DNA of 64,000 nucleotides from Acidimicrobiia bacterium (GTDB taxonomy: Bacteria > Actinomycetota > Acidimicrobiia > Acidimicrobiales > AC-14), in NCBI GenBank assembly GCA_023265025.1, contig JAHFUP010000019.1, positions 1-64,000 of the forward strand. Direction: 5' to 3'. The notes beneath the pieces are model-generated. The model had not been told where the DNA came from. It did not search any database and saw only the letters and a program-made list of their open reading frames with translations. Every line of letters begins with the position of its first letter. Position 1 is the first letter of the stretch. Positions 6,500 through 18,170 of this stretch are shown here, one piece after another. The position numbers and the translations under genes are program-made.

Positions 6500-9136
6500 C
6501 TATTTCTTGCGTCTTGCCGCGGCCTTGCGCTTCGGCGGCGCCGGCCCCTTGTCACGCTTGTCCTGCAGCAGTTGGGCGCCCCGCTCCGGCGTCAGGGAGT
6601 CGACGTCGTCCCCGCTCCGGAGTGACGCGTTCGTCTCGCCGTCGGTCACGTAGGGCCCGAAGCGGCCCTCCTTGACGACCATCGGCTTCTTGCTGACCGG
6701 GTCGTCTCCGAGCTCCTTCAGCGGCGGTGCCGCCGTCCCCCGCCGTCCCCGAGCCTTGGGCTGGGCCAGCACGGTCAGGGCGTCCTCGAGTGTCAGGGTG
6801 AACAGCTGCTCCTCGTCCTCCAGGCTGCGGCTGTCGGTGCCCTTCTTGACGTACGGCCCGTAGCGGCCGTTCTGCACCGTGATGTCCGCCCCGTCGGCGG
6901 GGTCCTTGCCCAGCGAGCGCGGCAGGCTCAGCAGGCGCAGGGCGTCCTCGAGGGTGACGGCCTCCACGTTCATGTTCTTGAGCAGCGATGACGTGTGGGG
7001 CTTCTTCTTCGACGAGGAGTCGGCCTCGCCGAGCTGGACGTAGGGACCGAACCTCCCGGCGCGGGCGATGACCGCCAGCCCGGAGGTGGGGTCGTCGCCG
7101 AGCACCCGGTCGCCGCTCGGGGTGGCCAGCAGCTCGACGGCCTTCTCGATGGTGAGCTCGTCGGGGGCGATGCCCTCGGGCACCGCTGCGGTCTCGCCGT
7201 CACGGGACAGGTAGGGCCCGTAGCGGCCCACCCGCACGACGATCTCCTTGCCGTCCGTGTCGGTGCCGAGCGGGATGGAGTTGATGGCCCGGGGGTCGAT
7301 GGCCTCCAGGCGGTCTTTCACCATGTCCTTCAGGCCCGGACTGCCATTGTCGGCCGCTGCGGCCGAAGAACCGGCACTGCCGAAGTAGAACTTGGACAGC
7401 CAGGGCTGCGCCTCCTGCGACCCGCCGGCGATGCCGTCGAGGTCGTCCTCCATGCGGGCGGTGAAGGCGTAGTCGACGAGGTCGCCGAAGTGGCTCTCCA
7501 GCAGGTTGACGACCGCGAACGCGGTGAAGGACGGGATGAGCGCCGAGCCCTTCTTCCAGACGTAGCCACGGTCCTGGATGGTGCCGATGATCGACGCGTA
7601 CGTCGACGGCCGGCCCACGCCCATCTCCTCCAGCGCCTTGACCAGCGACGCCTCGGTGAACCGGGCCGGCGGCTGGGTGGTGTGGTCCTTGGCCTCCAGC
7701 GACTCGGCGGTCACGGTGTCACCCACGGACAGCGCCGGCAGCCGGACCTCGCGGTCCTCGAGCTCGGCATTGGGGTCGTCGGAGCCCTCGACGTAGGCCC
7801 GCAGGAACCCCGGGAACTCGATGACCTTGCCGCCGGCGCTGAACTCAGCCTCCTCACCGGTCGAGGACCGCCCGGTGATGCGGACCTGGACGCTCTTGCC
7901 GCGGACGTCGGCCATCTGCGACGCGATGGTGCGCTTCCACACCAGCTCGTAGAGGGCGGCCTCCTCGGGGCTGACCTCGCGGGCCACCTGCTCGGGCATG
8001 CGGAACGTATCTCCCGCTGGCCGGATGGCCTCGTGGGCCTCCTGGGCGTTCTTGACCTTCTTCGCGTACCGGCGGGGCTGATCGGGCACGTACTCGGGCC
8101 CATAGAGCTGGGCGGCCTGGCTGCGGGCCGCGTTGAGCGCGGTCTCCGACAGCGCCGTGCTGTCGGTCCGCATGTAGGTGATGTAGCCGTTCTCGTACAG
8201 GCGCTGGGCGACGCTCATGGCCCGCTGGGCGGTGAAGCGCAGCTTGCGTCCGGCCTCCTGCTGCAATGTCGACGTCATGAAGGGGGGGTACGGCGTGCGC
8301 TTGTACGGCTTCTCGTCGACCGACTTCACGGTGAACGTCGACTCGGCCAGGCGGGCGACCAGGCTGCGGGCATCCTCGGAGTCGAGGACGACGACGTCGG
8401 GCGCGGTGCGGGCGCCGGTCTCGTCGAAGTCCCGGCCGGTGGCCACCCGGGTGCCGTCCAGCGAGACGAGGGTGGCGCCGAACGGCGGCGAGTCCTTGGA
8501 GAATTTGCCTTCGACGTCGGAGTACGACGCGCTGCGGAACCGCATGCGGGCCCGCTCACGCTCCACCAGGATGCGGGTGGCGACGCTCTGCACCCGGCCG
8601 GCGGAAAGGCGGGGGAGGACCTTGCGCCACAGGACGGGCGACACCTCGTAGCCGTACAGGCGGTCGAGGATGCGGCGGGCCTCCTGGGCGTCGACCAGCC
8701 GGCGGTCGAGGTCGCGCCAGTTCTCCACCGCGTCCCTGATGGCGCCGGCCGTGATCTCGTGGAAGACCATGCGCCGTACAGGCATGCTCGACGGCGGTTT
8801 CAGCACCTCCATGAGGTGCCAGGCGATCGACTCGCCCTCCCTGTCCTCGTCTGTCGCGAGGTAGAGCTCGGTGGCGTCCTTCAGGAGGGCCTTGAGCTTG
8901 GTGACGACGTGGCGCTTCTCGCTGTTGACCACGTAGAGCGGCTTGAACCCGTTGTCGACGTCGACGCCGAGGCGGGCCCAGGACTCGCCCTTCTGCGCCG
9001 CCGGGATCTCCTTGGCGTCCTTCGGCAGGTCGCGGATGTGCCCCACGGAGGACTCGACGACGAACTCACTCCCGAGGAAACGGGAGATCGTCCGGGCCTT
9101 CGCGGGCGATTCGACGATGACGAGGGGTTTGGCCAT
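6500..9136 (-). CDS. topA: DNA topoisomerase I (type IA)
   Basis: 878 residues. The Toprim domain starts at MAKPLVIVESPAKA with the acidic LATDEDREGE motif near 93-102. The catalytic tyrosine is Y321 in GYITYMRTDST. Instead of C-terminal zinc fingers there are repeated Topo_C modules marked by GRYGPY or GRFGPY (four clear copies), followed by a basic tail (KRKAAARRKK), the pattern known from actinobacterial TopA. It relaxes negative supercoils. ATG 9136 is chosen because the conserved protein begins there. It faces the dedA-like gene across an 88-base divergent gap. Confidence 0.95.
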   Translation of the reverse strand: MAKPLVIVESPAKARTISRFLGSEFVVESSVGHIRDLPKDAKEIPAAQKGESWARLGVDVDNGFKPLYVVNSEKRHVVTKLKALLKDATELYLATDEDREGESIAWHLMEVLKPPSSMPVRRMVFHEITAGAIRDAVENWRDLDRRLVDAQEARRILDRLYGYEVSPVLWRKVLPRLSAGRVQSVATRILVERERARMRFRSASYSDVEGKFSKDSPPFGATLVSLDGTRVATGRDFDETGARTAPDVVVLDSEDARSLVARLAESTFTVKSVDEKPYKRTPYPPFMTSTLQQEAGRKLRFTAQRAMSVAQRLYENGYITYMRTDSTALSETALNAARSQAAQLYGPEYVPDQPRRYAKKVKNAQEAHEAIRPAGDTFRMPEQVAREVSPEEAALYELVWKRTIASQMADVRGKSVQVRITGRSSTGEEAEFSAGGKVIEFPGFLRAYVEGSDDPNAELEDREVRLPALSVGDTVTAESLEAKDHTTQPPARFTEASLVKALEEMGVGRPSTYASIIGTIQDRGYVWKKGSALIPSFTAFAVVNLLESHFGDLVDYAFTARMEDDLDGIAGGSQEAQPWLSKFYFGSAGSSAAAADNGSPGLKDMVKDRLEAIDPRAINSIPLGTDTDGKEIVVRVGRYGPYLSRDGETAAVPEGIAPDELTIEKAVELLATPSGDRVLGDDPTSGLAVIARAGRFGPYVQLGEADSSSKKKPHTSSLLKNMNVEAVTLEDALRLLSLPRSLGKDPADGADITVQNGRYGPYVKKGTDSRSLEDEEQLFTLTLEDALTVLAQPKARGRRGTAAPPLKELGDDPVSKKPMVVKEGRFGPYVTDGETNASLRSGDDVDSLTPERGAQLLQDKRDKGPAPPKRKAAARRKK

Positions 9137-9224
9137 GGCTACACGACAATTGACAGGCTGGGAGGCCCCTGTCAAACGTCGTGCCGCTTCCATACCCGCC
9201 GGCAAGGGCGTCTACGGTGCAGGA

Positions 9225-9857
9225 ATGAACCCCGAATCCCTGATCGAGGCGTTCGGAACGCTCGGCCTCTTCGCCATCGTGTTCGCCGAATCCGGGCTGC
9301 TCGTGGGCTTCTTCCTGCCCGGGGACTCCCTGCTCTTCACCGCCGGCCTGCTGGCCTCGAAGGGGACGCTGAATCTCCCGCTGATCATGGTCGGCTGTGC
9401 GGTCTCCGCCATCGCCGGCGACCAGGTCGGCTACGTGATCGGCCGGCGGGCCGGGCCGGCGATCTTCCGCCGGCCCGAGTCGCGGCTGTTCCACAAGAAG
9501 AACGTCGACCGGGCCAAGGCCTATTTCGAGAAGAACGGGCCCCGCACCATCATCCTGGCCCGGTTCGTCCCGGTGATCCGCACGTTCGCCCCGGTGGTGG
9601 CCGGCGTCGGCCAGATGAACTACCGGAAGTTCGTCACCTACAACATCGTCGGCGGGATCCTGTGGGGCGGCGGCGTGACGGTGGCCGGCTACTACCTGGG
9701 GAAGTCGATCCCCGACATCGACAAGTGGCTGCTACCCATCGTCCTGCTCATAGGGGCGGTGTCCTTCATCCCGGTGATCCTCGAGCTGCTGAAGATGCGG
9801 AGGGGCGAGGCCCAGGCGGACGGCGTCGTCGTACCCGACCAGGGTGAAGGGCAGTAG
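9225..9857 (+). CDS. DedA-family membrane protein
   Basis: 210 residues with the DedA (VTT domain) pattern: re-entrant N-terminal segment ESGLLVGFFLPGDSLLFTAG, then FVPVIRTFAPVVAGVGQMNYRKF with the conserved arginine, and GGILWGGGVTVAGYYLGK. DedA proteins are plasma-membrane proteins, some shown to flip lipids or to support envelope integrity and proton-motive force; the exact substrate here is unknown. ATG 9225 follows GCAGGA. Confidence 0.88.
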   Translation: MNPESLIEAFGTLGLFAIVFAESGLLVGFFLPGDSLLFTAGLLASKGTLNLPLIMVGCAVSAIAGDQVGYVIGRRAGPAIFRRPESRLFHKKNVDRAKAYFEKNGPRTIILARFVPVIRTFAPVVAGVGQMNYRKFVTYNIVGGILWGGGVTVAGYYLGKSIPDIDKWLLPIVLLIGAVSFIPVILELLKMRRGEAQADGVVVPDQGEGQ

Positions 9858-9896
9858 CCGCGCCGACCAGCGTTCGCATGCGCCACGGTCCGGTCC

Positions 9897-10529
9897 GTGA
9901 GCGCGGTGGTCGTCGTCGGGCTGGCGGTGGCTGCCGTGGCGTGGGGGGCGCTGTTCGGGGTGGCGCGGGGCGCGTTCTGGTCGCGTGCGGCGTTGGCCGG
10001 GCTGGCCATCGGCACCTACGGCGTCATCGCCCAGCGGGCGACGATCGGTGACCTGCTGCGGCCGACGGTCCTCGACGTGGCGATCGGCGTGGTGGGGGCG
10101 GGGGTGCTCTACGCGATCTTCTGGGCCGGCGACGCGGTGTTGCGGCGCTGGCTTCCCGCTGGTGCCGCCCAGGTGCAGAACCTCTACAAGGTCCGGTCGG
10201 TGCGCACGCCGGCGCGGCTACCGATCGCCGCGGTATTGCTGATCGTCGGGCCGTGCGAGGAGCTGTTCTGGCGCGGTTTCGTGCAATCTCGGGCCGGATT
10301 CGCGGTGGCCCTCGCGGCCTACGCCGCCGTGCACGTGTGGGAACGCAAGCCTGTGCTCGTCCTCGCCGCCGTGGTCGGCGGGGCCTTCTGGGCCGCCCTC
10401 TTCGCCTGGCGGGGCACGCTCGTGGCGCCGACCGTCAGCCACGCGTTGTGGGATTTGGTCCTGATTGTCTGGTTCCCTTTGCCTACCGCCGACGGTGCGG
10501 ATGGTCCCAAACCCGCGGAGGTCGATTAA
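9897..10529 (+). CDS. CPBP-family intramembrane protease-like protein
   Basis: 210 residues, mostly hydrophobic. The CPBP (type II CAAX protease/Abi) motifs are present: CEELFWRG (the EExxxR motif), a histidine in AYAAVHV, and VSHALWDL near the C-terminus. Members are Rce1-like glutamate-type intramembrane proteases. The substrate is unknown. The start is a GTG 39 bases after the DedA gene stop, so the two may be cotranscribed. Confidence 0.8.
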   Translation: MSAVVVVGLAVAAVAWGALFGVARGAFWSRAALAGLAIGTYGVIAQRATIGDLLRPTVLDVAIGVVGAGVLYAIFWAGDAVLRRWLPAGAAQVQNLYKVRSVRTPARLPIAAVLLIVGPCEELFWRGFVQSRAGFAVALAAYAAVHVWERKPVLVLAAVVGGAFWAALFAWRGTLVAPTVSHALWDLVLIVWFPLPTADGADGPKPAEVD

Positions 10530-10559
10530 AGCCGGTGCGGATCCCGCCGAAAGGTGGGT

Positions 10560-11231
10560 ATGCGAACCGCTGGCCGAACCCGACGTCTCCTCATCGGAGC
10601 TGGCGCGGTGAGCGGCATCGCCACCGTCGCCCTCGGCACTCTCGCATGGTGCGTCGCCGCTACGTCCCCGGCCGCCAACGCCGCCATCGCCGCTGCCGCC
10701 GCGCCCTCGTCGACCACCACGTCGACCACCGCGAAGCCGACCACGACGACGTCGACCACCGCGCGCCCGACGACCACGACGCCGACGACCGTGAAGCCCC
10801 GGCCCGTCACCACCGCGGCGCCCACCACCCGCCCGCCGGCGACGGCCCCGGCGCCCACGGCCCCCCGGGTCACGTCGACTCCGGCGGCGATCGCGCCGAC
10901 GACCGCCACGCCGGAGGCACGTTGTGCGGAAGCACGCCAGTGGGTCGCCGAGCACGGGCTCACTCTGCCGGCGGGCTGGGGGTTCCGCTGCCCCGGCACC
11001 GCCATCGTTGCCGGGGAAGCGCGCTGGGGCGTCGCCTGCTGGAACTGCGAGGGCAATGGGAGCAGCTGGATCGCCGTCGACATCGGGCGCATCGGCTCCT
11101 CCACCGCCGCCCTGCGCTACGTGATCGCCCACGAGACCTGCCACGCCATCGACTACGTCGGGGTCCTCGGCATCACCACGGAGGTCGGCGCCGACCTGTG
11201 CGCCGCCGTGCACGGCGCACCCCGCCCCTAG
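10560..11231 (+). CDS. Secreted or membrane-anchored protein with Thr/Pro-rich stalk and HExxH motif
   Basis: 223 residues. A basic N-terminus and one hydrophobic segment (signal or anchor, about 10-35) are followed by a low-complexity stalk of Thr, Pro and Ala (about 50-120) and a compact C-terminal domain. That domain carries four Cys residues before the motif (RCAEARQ, FRCPG, ACWNCEG) and HETCHAID, a zincin-type HExxH, followed by TEVGADLCA, whose acid could be the third zinc ligand. I infer a small extracellular metallopeptidase-like domain; no named family was recognised. ATG 10560 is preferred over GTG 10554 because AAAGGTGG precedes it as ribosome-binding site. It ends 13 bases from the convergent hppA gene. 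Confidence 0.6.
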   Translation: MRTAGRTRRLLIGAGAVSGIATVALGTLAWCVAATSPAANAAIAAAAAPSSTTTSTTAKPTTTTSTTARPTTTTPTTVKPRPVTTAAPTTRPPATAPAPTAPRVTSTPAAIAPTTATPEARCAEARQWVAEHGLTLPAGWGFRCPGTAIVAGEARWGVACWNCEGNGSSWIAVDIGRIGSSTAALRYVIAHETCHAIDYVGVLGITTEVGADLCAAVHGAPRP

Positions 11232-11244
11232 CTAGCGCCACCGC

Positions 11245-13547
<2,303 letters not shown>

Positions 13548-13551
<4 letters not shown>

Positions 13552-14234
13552 GCCGGCGTCTCCTCCATTGGTTTCAGGTCCTTCTTCACGTAGAGATGGT
13601 GGGCGACCTTCTCGCCCAGGGTGCGGTCCTTCCCGTCGACGCGCAGCACAAGCGGTCCCTCGAAGGGGTGCTTCTCCCGCACCTCGACGCGGACGCCGGG
13701 GCGCAGGCCGAGGGTGTCGAGGAACTTCACGATCTCGGGGTCGGTGTCCCCGGGTACCGCCACGACCGCCACGTCGCCCGGCTCCAGATCGTAGAGCGCC
13801 GGCATCTCGGGGATCTCGCCGACCTCCGGGGCCGGGATCGGGAAGCCGTGGGGGCACGAGGCGGGCTGGTCGAGGGCGACGTACAGCCGGTCCTCGACCT
13901 CCTGGGGCAGGTCGTGCTCGAACGACGTCGCCAGCCGGTCCGCCTCGTTCCAGGCGTAGCCCAGCATGTCGGCCAGGAAGCGCTCGACGATGCGGTGCCG
14001 GCGCATGGCGGCGATGGCGACGGCGCGGCCGCTCGGCGTCAGCTCGACGCCCCGGTAGAGCTTGTGGTCGAGGAGGCCCCGCTCGGCCAGGCGCTTGACG
14101 GTGGCGGTGGCGGTGGCCGGCGAGACGCCCAGGATCTCGGCGAGTGCCCCGGTGTGGGCGTCGTGGCCGTCGCGCGCCAGGCGGTACAACGACTTCAGCG
14201 TCTCGCGCTCGGACTTCGTGAGGGGGGCGACCAT
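13548..14234 (-). CDS. DtxR/MntR-family metal-dependent repressor
   Basis: 228 residues from ATG 14234 (a TTG at 14252 is also possible). Winged-helix DNA-binding domain at about 5-65 (GVSPATATATVKRLAERGLLDH), metal-binding/dimerisation domain (MRRHRIVERFLADMLGYAWNE, with CPHGFPIP) and a C-terminal FeoA/SH3-like domain. Such proteins bind Fe(II) or Mn(II) and repress metal uptake genes; which metal is not clear. It is transcribed into hppA. The start region contains TTAGGTTG, which resembles half of the usual DtxR-family box, so autoregulation is possible but unproven. Confidence 0.85.
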
Positions 14235-14309
14235 GGTTTCGACGATGGACAACCTAACTTTCGGGTGAGCGAAACGTCAAGGGTTTGGATCCGGGTCAAG
14301 ATCGCGGCA

Positions 14310-15449
14310 ATGGCCGACGGACCCCCACCCGGGCGCTCGCCCTGGGCCGGCGCCGCCCTGGGGCTGGTCGTCGTGGTGGTCATGAGCGCCGGCCTGGTGC
14401 CGCTCCGGGACGACCTCGGCCGGGCGTCGCCGGCACTCCTGTTCGTGCTGGCGGTGGTGGGCGCCGGCCTGGTCGGCGGCGTGCGGGCCTCCGTGCTCAC
14501 GGCTGTCGTGGCCGCGGCGGCATTCAACCTGGTCTTCATCCCGCCGTACTGGACCCTCAAGGTCACCGCCGGCGAGGACTGGGTGGCGCTCGGGGTCTTC
14601 CTGGCCGTCGCCCTCGTCGTCGGCCTGCTCATGACCGCGGAGGTCGAGCGCCGACGCACGGCCGAGGAGCGCCAGGCCGACCTGGCCCGCCTCTACGAGC
14701 AGCTACGGGCCTCGGCCGCCGAGCGCGACCGGCTCCTGGAGGACGCCAACCGGGCCCAGGTACTGGAGCGGGTCGACGAGGAGCGCTCCGCCCTGCTGCG
14801 CTCGGTGTCGCACGACCTGCGCACCCCGCTGGCGACCATTCGGGCCGTGGCCAGCGATCTGCGCGACGGCGTCGTCTATGACGACGCCGTCCGCACCGAG
14901 CTCCTGGCCACCGTGTGCGACGAGGCCGAACGCCTCGACCGCATCGTGGCCAACCTCCTCTCGATGAGCCGCATCGAGGCCGGCGCCTTCCAGCCCGAGC
15001 GCCAGGCCGTCGACCTCGACGAGCTGGTCACGGATCGCGTCCGCCGGATGAAGGACCTCTTCCGCCGGATCCGGGTGCAGATGGAGCTGCCCAGGAACCT
15101 GCCGCTGGTCGACGGCGACTACTCCCAACTCGACCAGGTGTTCACCAACCTCCTGGAGAACGCCGCCCGCCACGCCCCGCCGGGCTCCTTCGTCCGCATC
15201 TCCGGCCGCAGCCGGGGGGGCGATGTCGAGGTGCGGGTGTCCGACGAGGGCATCGGCGTACCCGACTGGGAACGAACGAAGGTGTTCGAGCCCTTCCGCC
15301 GGGGCGAGGGGAGCGGGTCGAGCGGCGTCGGCCTGGCCATCTGCAAGGCGGTGGTCGAAGCCCATGGCGGCAGGATCAGCGTGGAGCGCACCGCCGGGGG
15401 CGGGGCCACCTTCGTCGTCGCCCTGCCGGCCAGGGCGGCGAACCCTTGA
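14310..15449 (+). CDS. KdpD-like sensor histidine kinase lacking the N-terminal KdpD/USP domains
   Basis: 379 residues. A four-helix DUF4118 membrane domain of the KdpD type (PPYWTLKVTAGEDWVALGVF) is followed by a coiled linker, a HisKA domain with the phospho-acceptor in SVSHDLRTPLA, and a HATPase with N box (LDQVFTNLLENAARHAPPG), G1 box (VSDEGIGVP) and G2 box (SGVGLAICKAV). Full KdpD has a cytosolic N-terminal KdpD plus USP region of several hundred residues; this protein lacks it. GTG 14265 is an alternative start. It overlaps the response regulator (TTGA), so the pair is coupled. It lies beside a K+ permease and Trk proteins, which supports a K+ or turgor role. Confidence 0.85.
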   Translation: MADGPPPGRSPWAGAALGLVVVVVMSAGLVPLRDDLGRASPALLFVLAVVGAGLVGGVRASVLTAVVAAAAFNLVFIPPYWTLKVTAGEDWVALGVFLAVALVVGLLMTAEVERRRTAEERQADLARLYEQLRASAAERDRLLEDANRAQVLERVDEERSALLRSVSHDLRTPLATIRAVASDLRDGVVYDDAVRTELLATVCDEAERLDRIVANLLSMSRIEAGAFQPERQAVDLDELVTDRVRRMKDLFRRIRVQMELPRNLPLVDGDYSQLDQVFTNLLENAARHAPPGSFVRISGRSRGGDVEVRVSDEGIGVPDWERTKVFEPFRRGEGSGSSGVGLAICKAVVEAHGGRISVERTAGGGATFVVALPARAANP

Positions 15450-16156
15450 GCACCATCCTTGTCGTCGACGACGAGCCGGCCATCCTGCGCGCCGTGGGCG
15501 CCGGCCTCGAGGCCCGCGGCTTCCGGGTCGTCACCGCCGCGACCGGCCGGGCCGCCCTGGACGCCATCACCACCGAGGCCCCCGACGTCGTGGTGCTCGA
15601 CCTCAACCTGCCCGACGTCGACGGCGTCGAGGTGTGCCGGCGGGTGCGGGAGTGGTCCGACGTGCCGATCGTGGTCCTGTCCGCCGAGGGGTCCGAGCAC
15701 CGCAAGGTCCTGGCCCTCGACGTGGGGGCCGACGACTACGTGACCAAGCCGTTCTCCATGGCCGAGCTGCTGGCCCGGGTGCGCGTCGCCCTGCGCCACC
15801 GGGGGCGGGCGGCCGGAGGGCCGGTGGTCGACGACGCCGTCCTGGTCGTGGGCGACGTGCGCCTCGACGTGGCCCGCCACGAGGTCACCGTCGCCGGACG
15901 GGCCGTCGACCTGACGCCCAAGGAGTTCGGCTTCCTCGCCCTGCTGGCCCGTTGGCCCGGCCGGGTCCTGACCCACCGGGCCATCCTCCAGGAGGTGTGG
16001 GGACCGGAGTACGGCACCGAGACCCAGTACCTGCGGGTCTACGCCAGCCAGCTCCGCAAGAAACTGGCCGACGACCCCGAACGGCCCCGCCTGGTCACCG
16101 AGCCGGGGGTGGGGTACCGGCTGCTCGATCCGGCGGATCTTCGTCCTGGGGAGTGA
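15446..16156 (+). CDS. KdpE-like OmpR-family response regulator
   Basis: 236 residues. The receiver has the acidic pair in VVDDEPAILRAV, phospho-acceptor Asp in VVVLDLNLPDVDG, Thr/Ser in VVLSAEG and Lys in DDYVTKPFSMAELLARV. The winged-helix output domain has LTPKEFGFLALLARWPGRVL and RVYASQLRKKL, as in KdpE. The TTG start overlaps the kinase stop. Its end overlaps the convergent permease gene by 62 bases, so antisense interference between the two transcripts is possible. Confidence 0.88.
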   Translation: MSTILVVDDEPAILRAVGAGLEARGFRVVTAATGRAALDAITTEAPDVVVLDLNLPDVDGVEVCRRVREWSDVPIVVLSAEGSEHRKVLALDVGADDYVTKPFSMAELLARVRVALRHRGRAAGGPVVDDAVLVVGDVRLDVARHEVTVAGRAVDLTPKEFGFLALLARWPGRVLTHRAILQEVWGPEYGTETQYLRVYASQLRKKLADDPERPRLVTEPGVGYRLLDPADLRPGE

Positions 16157-18083
16157 CCGTCCCGGGCGGCGCCTCGCCGTTGGGCGACGGAGGCGCTTGG
16201 CTGTTCGGCAACGTGGCGCCGGCGACCGGCGCGCTGGGGTGGAACGGCACCGAGGTGACGACGGTGTTGGGCCGGTCGATCAGGGCCAGCTTGAGGGCCA
16301 GCGCGCTCTGGCCGTGGAGGAGGTTGGCCAGGCTGCGCGTCCCGACGACGAATTCGGGGATCACGATGGTGATGGTGTCGTTCTTCCAACGGTCGTCGAG
16401 ATCGTCGAGGAAGGCCTCCACCGGGGCCACCAGGTCCCTGAATCGGGAGTGGACGATGTCGAGGGGCACGTCGAAGCCGAAGCGCTTCCACTCCTCCTGC
16501 ATCCGTTGCGCCTCGTCGCTGTCGGTGGCGACGAAGAGGGCCATCAGATGGTCGGGCCGCATGGACCTCGCATAGTTGAGCGCGACCACCACCCCCTTGT
16601 GGACCCGGCCGACCATGACGACGACGGTGTGGTGGAGGTCGTGGCGCTGCACCTCCTCCGGCGTGAGGGCGAGGGCGATGGCCAGCGACTTGTAGTGGCG
16701 GTTGATGGCCTTGAAGACGCAGATGATGGCGGGGACCACGATGATCGGCACCCACGCCCCGATGGTGAACTTGGTGACGCCGACGATCAACGCCACGACG
16801 CCGGTGGCGGTGGCGCCGACCCCGCTGATCGTGGTGGCGACCCGCCACCCGGGCTGCTTGAGCCTGAGATGGCGGCGCACCATGGCCGACTGGCTGAGGG
16901 TGAACGAGGTGAAGACCCCGATGGCATACAGCGGGATCAGGGCGGTGGTGACACCGCCGAAGGCGATGATGAGGCCGGAGGCGGCCACGGCCAGGAAGAC
17001 GACCCCGTTCGAGAACACCAGGCGGTCGCCGCGGTTCATGAACTGGCGGGGCAGGAAGCCGTCGCGGGCGATGAACGACGACAGGCGGGGGAAGTCGGCG
17101 TAGGCGGTGTTGGCCGCCAGCACCAGGATGGCGGCGGTGGCGAACTGGAGGACCCAGTAGAACGGCCCGTCGCCGATGACGACGCGTGACATCTGCGACA
17201 GCACGGTCTCCTCGTGCGTCGGGTAGGGCTTGAGGTGGTGGGCGAGGAGCGAGACGGCGAAGAAGAGGGATCCGAGGATCGTGGCCATGACTACCAGGGT
17301 CCTCGCCGCGTTCTTGGCCTGGGGCTTGCGGAAGGCGGGTACGCCGTCGGAGATGGCCTCGACGCCGCTCAAGGCCACGGCACCCGACGAGAACCCCCGC
17401 AGCAGTAGGAACAGCCCGATGGAACCGCCCATCTCCCGGACGCCCTCGAACCGCTCGGGGTTGAACGGGACGGGGTCGATGTGGCCGAAGTAGGTGCGAA
17501 AGATCCCGATCGCCAGCATGCCGCCGAGGCTGAAGATGTAGATGTAGGTCGGGAAGGCGAAGACCTTGCCCGACTCCTTCATCCCCCGCAGGTTGATGAC
17601 GGTGATGAAAGCGATCAGGCCCAGGCACAGGAGGACCCGGTGCTCGGCCAGGCTCTGGAACGTCGGGATCGAGATGATGGCGGCCACGCCGGCGGAGATG
17701 GACACCGCCACGGTGAGGACGTAGTCGACCAGCAGTGACGCGGCCGCCACCAGCGAGGGCATCTCGCCCAGATGCTCCTTGCTGACGATGTAGGAACCGC
17801 CGCCGTTCGGATAGGCGAAGATCGTCTGGCGATAGGAGAACGTGACGATGGCGAGCAGGAAGGCGACGGCGATGGCGATCGGGATGAGCTTGGAGAGGCC
17901 GAGGGTGAGGCTCGACGCGCCGAGGGCGACGACGAACAGGATCTCCTCGGTGGCGTAGGCCGTGGACGAGATGGCGTCGGAGGAGAAGACGGGGAGCCCG
18001 ATCCATTTCGGGATGCGCTGATGGTCCATCTCTTCGGACGCGAGCGGCCGCCCGACCATCACCCGCTTCAGCATGCTCAGCAC
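16095..18083 (-). CDS. APC-superfamily permease, KimA-like potassium transporter
   Basis: 662 residues. About 12 membrane segments of the amino acid-polyamine-organocation fold (AISSTAYATEEILFV, GGSYIVSKEHLG, LSGVEAISDGVPAFRKPQAKNA) precede a cytosolic C-terminal domain of about 200 residues (HHTVVVMVGRVHKGVVVALN). This matches the KimA/YdaO group, which imports K+ with protons and is often gated by c-di-AMP. It was formerly annotated as an amino acid permease. Position between a KdpDE-like pair and TrkA-like genes supports K+ transport. The C-terminal tail is Pro-rich and overlaps the kdpE-like gene end. Confidence 0.75.
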   Translation of the reverse strand: MLSMLKRVMVGRPLASEEMDHQRIPKWIGLPVFSSDAISSTAYATEEILFVVALGASSLTLGLSKLIPIAIAVAFLLAIVTFSYRQTIFAYPNGGGSYIVSKEHLGEMPSLVAAASLLVDYVLTVAVSISAGVAAIISIPTFQSLAEHRVLLCLGLIAFITVINLRGMKESGKVFAFPTYIYIFSLGGMLAIGIFRTYFGHIDPVPFNPERFEGVREMGGSIGLFLLLRGFSSGAVALSGVEAISDGVPAFRKPQAKNAARTLVVMATILGSLFFAVSLLAHHLKPYPTHEETVLSQMSRVVIGDGPFYWVLQFATAAILVLAANTAYADFPRLSSFIARDGFLPRQFMNRGDRLVFSNGVVFLAVAASGLIIAFGGVTTALIPLYAIGVFTSFTLSQSAMVRRHLRLKQPGWRVATTISGVGATATGVVALIVGVTKFTIGAWVPIIVVPAIICVFKAINRHYKSLAIALALTPEEVQRHDLHHTVVVMVGRVHKGVVVALNYARSMRPDHLMALFVATDSDEAQRMQEEWKRFGFDVPLDIVHSRFRDLVAPVEAFLDDLDDRWKNDTITIVIPEFVVGTRSLANLLHGQSALALKLALIDRPNTVVTSVPFHPSAPVAGATLPNSQAPPSPNGEAPPGTVTPQDEDPPDRAAGTPPPAR

Positions 18084-18170
18084 GGTTCCCGACGATAGGC
18101 CCCTGTCAGGAGGGGGACGTCATCGGTGTCGCTTCCCTCCGAGTTGTGCTCGGCCGTCAGGCGGTGTTGC

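Noticed and set aside
6995-9847. A 950-codon plus-strand frame over topA and dedA
   Set aside because: Antisense of topA followed by an out-of-frame read of dedA; the conserved topoisomerase lies on the minus strand.
14244-14262. A full DtxR-family operator upstream of the metal repressor gene
   Set aside because: Only one half-site (TTAGGTTG) is visible; the second half does not match well, so it is not listed as a site.
14310-15449. Complete KdpD
   Set aside because: The N-terminal KdpD and USP domains are absent, and no kdpFABC is in the window, so only KdpD-like is claimed.
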